Below are positions 5,790 through 9,425 of a stretch of 9,425 bases of DNA, piece by piece. Position 1 is the first letter of the stretch. Each line of letters starts with the position of its first letter. Where the stretch lies: positions 1 through 9,425 of the forward strand of contig DAOTVW010000051.1 in NCBI GenBank assembly GCA_034436035.1, in the 5' to 3' direction. A model generated the notes under the pieces. That model was not told where the DNA came from, did not search any database, and worked only from the letters and a program-made list of their open reading frames with translations. A program made the translations under genes and the position numbers. Source of the stretch: UBA4823 sp034436035 (GTDB lineage: Bacteria; Chloroflexota; Anaerolineae; Anaerolineales; UBA4823).

Positions 5790-5954
5790 GTGGCAAAAGA
5801 ACGCGTTGAAAAGACTTTGATTGTGTTCGACGAAAAAGAAGTCCGTCAATTATTGACAATGGCAAAACGGAATGATGAGGAAGAAATCAAAGAATACATG
5901 TTCAAAGTTTTTATCAAAAAAGTGGAATTGATCCTGCGCCGCAGGTGTGGATGA
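5790..5954 (+). CDS. Small protein B, 54 aa, GTG start, C-terminal Cys-Gly
   Basis: A short frame starting GTG GCA AAA GAA, with AGGTGG at 5780-5785 four bases upstream and only 8 bases after the desulfurase stop. It ends 15 bases before the next gene. The product is highly charged: a probable strand TLIVFDEKEV, a helix RQLLTMAKR, a DEEE turn, and a second helix YMFKVFIKKVELILRRR. The only cysteine is the penultimate residue (RRRCG end). It aligns without gaps to the 76-aa protein upstream of the desulfurase. Without it the stretch 5782-5969 would be the only sizeable hole in an otherwise packed operon. The terminal Cys-Gly next to a cysteine desulfurase could receive a persulfide, but this is speculation; no family was recognised. 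Confidence 0.6.
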   Translation: MAKERVEKTLIVFDEKEVRQLLTMAKRNDEEEIKEYMFKVFIKKVELILRRRCG

Positions 5955-5969
5955 TGGTTTATTGAGGGA

Positions 5970-6488
5970 ATGATGTTTCTTGATACCATTATTTTGACCA
6001 AAACGTTACCTTGTTTAGCCGATCCTGGTAAGATCATTGTAATTGGGAAACCAAACCGCTCCTTGGATGAGGTCATTCCTTACCTGGCAACACTGCCAGG
6101 GGTCATGGCTTATAACCCGGGAACCGGGACATTGACCTTTCGACGCCCCGCCGGCTTTCTTACGATTTATCCGGAGATGGTGTATATCACACAAGTTCGC
6201 GACACACAAGAAGGTTTGGAACTATTCCAGGCATTGAAGGATGCGATCAATGCTACCTGGGAACATCGCTCTGAATTAGTGGCAGTCACGCAGGCAAAAC
6301 GGTCTCCGCGCCCCCTAGATATTTGGACATTACTACCCCAAACGAATTGCAAGCAATGCGGGGAAGCCACATGCATGGCATTCGCAGTAGGTTTAATCCA
6401 ACAAACTCACACATTAGATGAATGCCCTCCTTTAATCGCCGACGCTGCGCTCAGCGATCGAAGGGCAACATTAGAGGCACTCCTCTGA
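5970..6488 (+). CDS. Fe-S cluster protein B, paralogue of Fe-S protein A
   Basis: A 172-residue protein with the same layout as the first gene of this cluster. LLPQTNCKQCGEATC is followed by AFA and a distal Cys, giving C127, C130, C135 and C152. Cys15, PYL at 37-39, Tyr48, LT at 55-56, TWE at 96-98 and Arg100 are all at the same residue numbers as in protein A. The 4Fe-4S domain resembles that of the acetyl-CoA decarbonylase gamma subunit; the N-terminal half is unassigned. An in-frame TGA at 5952 limits the start to ATG 5970 or ATG 5973. The GAGGG at 5964-5968 is very close to both, slightly better for 5973, so translation may depend on the upstream small gene. It is the last gene of the packed cluster. 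Electron transfer or Fe-S/sulfur handling for the Mo enzyme is inferred. Confidence 0.8.
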   Translation: MMFLDTIILTKTLPCLADPGKIIVIGKPNRSLDEVIPYLATLPGVMAYNPGTGTLTFRRPAGFLTIYPEMVYITQVRDTQEGLELFQALKDAINATWEHRSELVAVTQAKRSPRPLDIWTLLPQTNCKQCGEATCMAFAVGLIQQTHTLDECPPLIADAALSDRRATLEALL

Positions 6489-6718
6489 GAATGCGGTAAA
6501 ATTAGGTTATAAGGTTCTGGTAATTCTTTCTAGATCATTTTTATAAAAGATCGATCGGTGAACGTCATATAACCGGAATCGTGAACAAAAAATCTACGTC
6601 AGAGCAGCTATTGCGAGATTGGACTATATGTCGAAAGATGAAAATACATCGTAAAAAATTGTGGTATTCGTAGCCAATCTTTAGCGAAGTAGTGTCTTAA
6701 GCGCACGAATATTGTTTG

Positions 6719-6810
6719 CTCTGCAGCCCGTGCAAAGCCCGAAACGAAAGGGAGTATATTCCCTTGATGGTCGAATCTCAACGACTAAAGGGGTTGCTTC
6801 CGGCGCAGAG
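6719..6810 (+). ncRNA. Candidate structured leader RNA (three-way junction)
   Basis: If transcribed on the + strand, this stretch can form a closing stem GCAGCCC/GGGTTGC (6723-6729 with 6791-6797, one G-U pair), a hairpin AAGGGAG-TATA-TTCCCTT (6748-6765) and a hairpin TGGTCG/CGACTA (6768-6787, one G-U pair). These are separated by short joints of 18, 2 and 3 bases. An alternative outer stem CTCTGC/GCAGAG (6719-6724 with 6805-6810) shares bases with the first stem, allowing two mutually exclusive folds. The layout is riboswitch-like, but I could not match it to a known class such as the Moco or purine riboswitch. No covariation evidence is available. Confidence 0.3.
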
Positions 6811-6856
6811 TTTGATTTGAATGCAATGAAGCTAAATGCTTTTTATCATCACGAAT

Positions 6857-6879
6857 GCAGTCAGGTTACGGCTGGCTGC
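6857..6879 (+). promoter_or_regulatory. Hairpin upstream of the hydroxylase ribosome binding site
   Basis: GCAGTCAG (6857-6864) pairs with CTGGCTGC (6872-6879) over 8 bp with one G-U pair and a 7-base loop. It ends 20 bases before the GGGAG at 6900-6904. No T-run follows, so it is not a standard terminator. It could be the expression platform of the structured leader or an RNA processing/stability element. Confidence 0.35.
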
Positions 6880-6912
6880 CACAGTTTAATCCTGTAATTG
6901 GGAGTGAAAAAA

Positions 6913-9162
6913 ATGACGTCAATCCATGAACCATCTATCTCAGAAACAAAAGTTGTTGGTCAACCGATCCCGCGCATTGATGCGCGTGCGAAAGTGATGG
7001 GGGAAGCCTATTATCCCGGAGATTTTAGCGCACCCGATCAGTTGTGGATGAAAATCCTTTTTGCGGAACGACCTCATGCGCGGATTTTGCGTCTGGATAC
7101 GACAAAAGCAGAAGCGTTGCCTGGTGTGGTTGCCGTGTTCACAGCCAAGGATGTGCCTGTCAATGAATATGGACTCCAAGTTCCAGACCAGCCGGTATTG
7201 TGCGGGCCTGGCAGTGACAAACCGGGTGCGGATGTGGTGCGTTTTGTTGGCGATCAAATTGCCTTGGTGGTTGCTGAGAGTGAAGAAATTGCCTCCAAAG
7301 CCTGTGAACTGATTGAGGTGGATTTTGAAGATTTGCCCGTGGTGACTGATCCCCGCCAGGCGATGCAGCCCGATGCGGTTTTGATCCACCCCGAGCGCGG
7401 GGAGAGCAATATTTGTGTGCATTATAAAATACGCAAAGGCGATGTTGAAACTGGTTTTAAACAAGCGGATGTAATTATAGAAGGGGAGTACCAGCTACCA
7501 TTTCAAGAGCACGCCTATTTGCAGCCAGAAGCTGGATTTGCTTATATCGATGAAGATGGACGAGTGACCGTTCAAGTTGCTGGCCAATGGGCACATACCG
7601 ACCGTCATCAGATCGCGCATGCATTGGGTTTACCCGATGAACAGGTGCGGGTAATTTACCCAGCAATAGGCGGAGCTTTTGGTGGACGCGAGGATATGTC
7701 GGTACAGATCGTGCTGGCATTAGCTGCCTGGCGACTCAGCCAACGCGGCATTCATCGGCCAGTGAAAATTATTTGGAGCCGCCGTGAATCGATCATTGGC
7801 CATTGCAAACGTCATCCGATGACGGTGAAAGCCCGTTGGGGTGCCAGATATGATGGAAAATTAGTCGCTGCAGAAATGGAATTGATCGCTGATGGGGGTG
7901 CGTATATGTACACCAGCAATAAGGTTTTGGGGAATGCGACGATCGTTTGTACAGGACCTTATTCGATCCCCAATGTCAAAGTGGATACCTATGGTGTTTA
8001 CACAAACAATCTACCCGGCGGAGCGTTTCGCGGGTTTGGAGCGCCGCAAGGCAATTTCCTTGCCGAAATGCAGATGAACAAACTGGCTGAGGCGCTTAAT
8101 ATGGATATTGTCGAACTGCGTGCACGCAATGCTTTACGAGAGGGGGAGACGCTGGACGTGGGCACGATACCACCTGGCGGCGTGAGCATTCTTCAAGTCA
8201 TCGAAACCGCTGCACAAAGAGCAGGTTGGAAGAAAACCCCTCAGGGATGGGCCGCTCCACAAAAAATCCAACCCGATCAGCCTCATATTAAACGGGGGAT
8301 TGGTTTTGCGGCTGGGTTTAAGAACGTTGGGTTTAGTTTTGGCTATCAGGAGAATTGTTGGGCACGCATTGAACTGCATGGTAAGGCGGAAATTGAGCGG
8401 GCAGTCTTATATCATGCCGGTGCCGAAGTCGGTCAAGGCGCTCATACTGTGATGGTACAAATGGCGGCGGAAGCATTAGGTATTGAGGCGAGCAAGGTGA
8501 CCTTGATCGCTTCCGATACCGCTATTACTGGGGATTCCGGCAGCGTCTCTGCATCTCGAATGACTTTTATGGCGGGTAATGCAATTCGTCAGGCAGCACG
8601 GACTGCCTTGGAACGCTGGAAATTAGAAGAGCGCCCAGCCGTTGGAGAAGAAAAATATCTGGCACCTTCAACTACACCATTCCACAAAGAGACCGGTTAC
8701 TCGATGCCCAACTTTGCCTATGCCTACGCGGCTCAGGCTGTCGAGGTGGAAGTAGATACCGAAACCGGGGTTGTCCGATTGGTGCGGGTAGTTTCGGCGG
8801 ATGATGTAGGCAAAGCGATCAACCCACGCTTGGTAGAGGGACAGATCGAAGGGGCGATTGCACAAGCTCAGGGTTATGCATTAATGGAAAACTTTGTCAT
8901 GAAGGATGGGCGTGTGCTAACCGATCAACTCAGTACGTATTTGATACCAACGGTTTTAGATGTACCAGAAGAAGTCATTCCGGTGATTGTGGAATTCCCG
9001 GATGACCGTGGACCTTGGGGAGCGCGCGGGGTGGGTGAACCGCCGTTTTTACCTCTCGCACCAGCTGTTTTAGCCGCGATTCATGACGCAACGGGGATTT
9101 GGATGAATGAGATTCCCGTGACGCCTGAGAGAATGTGGAAAGCGTTAGCGGCAAAAAGATAA
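6913..9162 (+). CDS. Xanthine dehydrogenase-family hydroxylase, Moco-binding large subunit
   Basis: A 749-residue catalytic subunit that hydroxylates an aromatic heterocycle or aldehyde at a Mo centre, normally with separate FAD and 2Fe-2S subunits. Numbering from ATG 6913 (GGGAG at 6900-6904, 8-base spacer): the N-terminal hammerhead domain spans about 10-130 and two Moco-binding domains about 135-690. Motifs are PFQEHAYLQPEA at 196-207 (Gln equivalent to bovine Gln767), GGAFGGRED at 253-261, AFRGFGAPQ at 371-379, GAEVGQGAHT at 503-512, SGSVSASR at 542-549 and the catalytic Glu709 in GARGVGEPP. It is not a CO dehydrogenase: the AYRCSFR loop is absent. The position of bovine Arg880, a xanthine-binding residue, appears to be Asn341, so the substrate need not be xanthine. 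Neither the FAD nor the 2Fe-2S subunit is within the window, upstream or immediately downstream. Confidence 0.93.
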   Translation: MTSIHEPSISETKVVGQPIPRIDARAKVMGEAYYPGDFSAPDQLWMKILFAERPHARILRLDTTKAEALPGVVAVFTAKDVPVNEYGLQVPDQPVLCGPGSDKPGADVVRFVGDQIALVVAESEEIASKACELIEVDFEDLPVVTDPRQAMQPDAVLIHPERGESNICVHYKIRKGDVETGFKQADVIIEGEYQLPFQEHAYLQPEAGFAYIDEDGRVTVQVAGQWAHTDRHQIAHALGLPDEQVRVIYPAIGGAFGGREDMSVQIVLALAAWRLSQRGIHRPVKIIWSRRESIIGHCKRHPMTVKARWGARYDGKLVAAEMELIADGGAYMYTSNKVLGNATIVCTGPYSIPNVKVDTYGVYTNNLPGGAFRGFGAPQGNFLAEMQMNKLAEALNMDIVELRARNALREGETLDVGTIPPGGVSILQVIETAAQRAGWKKTPQGWAAPQKIQPDQPHIKRGIGFAAGFKNVGFSFGYQENCWARIELHGKAEIERAVLYHAGAEVGQGAHTVMVQMAAEALGIEASKVTLIASDTAITGDSGSVSASRMTFMAGNAIRQAARTALERWKLEERPAVGEEKYLAPSTTPFHKETGYSMPNFAYAYAAQAVEVEVDTETGVVRLVRVVSADDVGKAINPRLVEGQIEGAIAQAQGYALMENFVMKDGRVLTDQLSTYLIPTVLDVPEEVIPVIVEFPDDRGPWGARGVGEPPFLPLAPAVLAAIHDATGIWMNEIPVTPERMWKALAAKR

Positions 9163-9290
9163 AGCCCACCTACCTTTATCCTCCCCCAATCAGGGGGAGG
9201 AAAATTCACCCTTACCTAAGTCTTCCCTCAATCAGGGGGAGGTGGTTGCCCACGCCTTAGCCCTCTACCATTTCAAGGGGGTGGTGGTTT
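9163..9290. repeat. Three GC-rich hairpin repeats with a 42-nt period
   Basis: Unit 1 is a 9-bp perfect hairpin TCCTCCCCC-AATCA-GGGGGAGGA (9179-9201). Unit 2 is CTTCCCTC-AATCA-GGGGGAGG (9222-9242), which pairs fully when G-U pairs are allowed. Unit 3 is a degenerate copy around CCCTCTACC...GGGGGTGG (9261-9284). The G5 runs begin at 9193, 9235 and 9277, exactly 42 bases apart. The 14-base CAATCAGGGGGAGG occurs identically in units 1 and 2. There is no T-run, so these may protect the 3' end of the hydroxylase mRNA or cause structure-dependent termination, or simply be a common intergenic repeat family. Confidence 0.7.
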
Positions 9291-9329
9291 GGGGAAACAA
9301 GCAAATCCAAATTATTTACAAATCACTTC

Positions 9330-9358
9330 TTAACAATTTCTAAATATCCTTTTGTTAT
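9330..9358 (+). promoter_or_regulatory. Possible promoter for the gene starting at 9417
   Basis: TTAACA (9330-9335, 5 of 6 to the -35 consensus), a 17-base spacer and TGTTAT (9353-9358, 4 of 6 to the -10 consensus), in an AT-rich stretch about 60 bases before the next start codon. It suggests that the following gene is transcribed separately from the hydroxylase gene. AT-rich sequence gives such matches easily. Confidence 0.3.
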
Positions 9359-9416
9359 CATCACAACAGATCGAAAGAAGATCAAACGTTAATTTTGAAG
9401 CAAAAGGAGTGTCAAA

Positions 9417-9425
9417 ATGAGTAGA
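9417..9425 (+). CDS. Start of a further gene, cut by the window end
   Basis: ATG AGT AGA at the very end of the window, preceded by AAAAGGAGT (GGAG at 9406-9409, 7-base spacer). This strong ribosome binding site makes a real start likely. Only Met-Ser-Arg is visible, so nothing can be said about the product. It is separated from the hydroxylase gene by 254 bases of hairpin repeats and a promoter-like stretch, so it need not be a subunit of that enzyme. Confidence 0.6.

Larger units (their letters stand above)
6489..6912 (+). other. 424-bp leader region before the molybdenum hydroxylase gene
   Basis: No convincing gene; a 61-codon open frame at 6712-6897 lacks a ribosome binding site and a protein-like composition. 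The region has several potential helices: a long-range pair AGATTGG/CCAATCT (6616-6622 with 6674-6680), the branched element at 6719-6810 and a strong hairpin at 6857-6879, described separately. An AT palindrome TTTTATAAAA flanked by GATC copies at about 6535-6552 follows the previous operon but lacks a terminator T-run. No consensus promoter was found, so read-through from the upstream cluster remains possible. Confidence 0.5.

Noticed and set aside
6719..6810. A known Moco, purine or c-di-GMP riboswitch.
   Set aside because: Short resemblances (for example GCAAAGCCC) exist, but the conserved cores of these classes could not be laid onto the sequence.
6712..6897. A 61-codon open frame starting TTG before the hydroxylase gene.
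   Set aside because: No ribosome binding site, unremarkable composition, no motif; it overlaps the potential RNA helices, which explain the region better.
3332..9162. Minus-strand and other-frame ORFs of 60-174 codons inside the larger genes.
   Set aside because: Each lies wholly or mostly opposite a gene with clear family motifs and has a composition expected of antisense shadows.
6913..9162. Carbon monoxide dehydrogenase (CoxL).
   Set aside because: The diagnostic AYRCSFR active-site loop is replaced by AFRGFGAPQ, typical of other xanthine dehydrogenase-family enzymes.
9179..9201. Rho-independent terminator after the hydroxylase gene.
   Set aside because: The hairpin is strong, but no T-run follows on either strand, so it is listed only as a repeat.

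Overview
The window looks like a piece of an anaerobic, moderate-GC bacterial genome, most plausibly Chloroflexota (Anaerolineae-like). This rests on the mix of YlbF-family proteins, a thioredoxin-VKOR fusion, stand-alone CxxCGxxxxC iron-sulfur proteins, a molybdenum hydroxylase, and a dispersed intergenic repeat of the GTCATTGCGAGG...GAAGCAATCTCC type often seen in such genomes. The taxonomic call is inference. All supported genes are on the + strand, and no tRNA, rRNA, insertion sequence or CRISPR array was seen.

Region 1 (1-2227) is a tight three-gene operon: a YlbF-family protein with a C-terminal SCCG tail, a second YlbF-family protein without cysteines, and a membrane thiol oxidoreductase with an N-terminal thioredoxin domain and a C-terminal VKOR domain. 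Its promoter region has a consensus -10 (TATAAT) and a GTGA-N6-TCAC palindrome centred exactly 41.5 bp upstream of the predicted start. That is the geometry of a class II CRP/FNR-family activated promoter.

Region 2 (2228-2621) is a gene-free 394-bp gap holding a palindromic dispersed repeat (2406-2509), an FNR-like palindrome and small inverted repeats ahead of the next operon.

Region 3 (2622-6488) is a compact, probably co-transcribed cluster: Fe-S protein A, a possible 46-aa ORF, a nitroreductase-family flavoprotein, a MogA/MoaB-type molybdopterin adenylyltransferase, a 76-aa small protein (TTG start), a class V PLP cysteine desulfurase, a 54-aa small protein (GTG start, C-terminal Cys-Gly), and Fe-S protein B. 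Proteins A and B are ungapped paralogues, and the two small proteins also look distantly related. The cluster is therefore a cysteine desulfurase and a Moco enzyme bracketed by two 'Fe-S protein / small protein' pairs.

Region 4 (6489-6912) is a 424-bp gap with several potential RNA helices, one directly upstream of the ribosome binding site of the next gene. Region 5 (6913-9162) encodes the large Moco-binding subunit of a xanthine dehydrogenase-family hydroxylase; no FAD or 2Fe-2S subunit is in view. Region 6 (9163-9416) holds three GC-rich hairpins with an exact 42-nt period, then a promoter-like stretch and the first three codons of a further gene.

Working model (inference): region 3 is a maturation module that makes adenylylated molybdopterin and supplies sulfur (or possibly selenium) and electrons for the downstream molybdenum hydroxylase. 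The paired Fe-S and small proteins would be undescribed partners.
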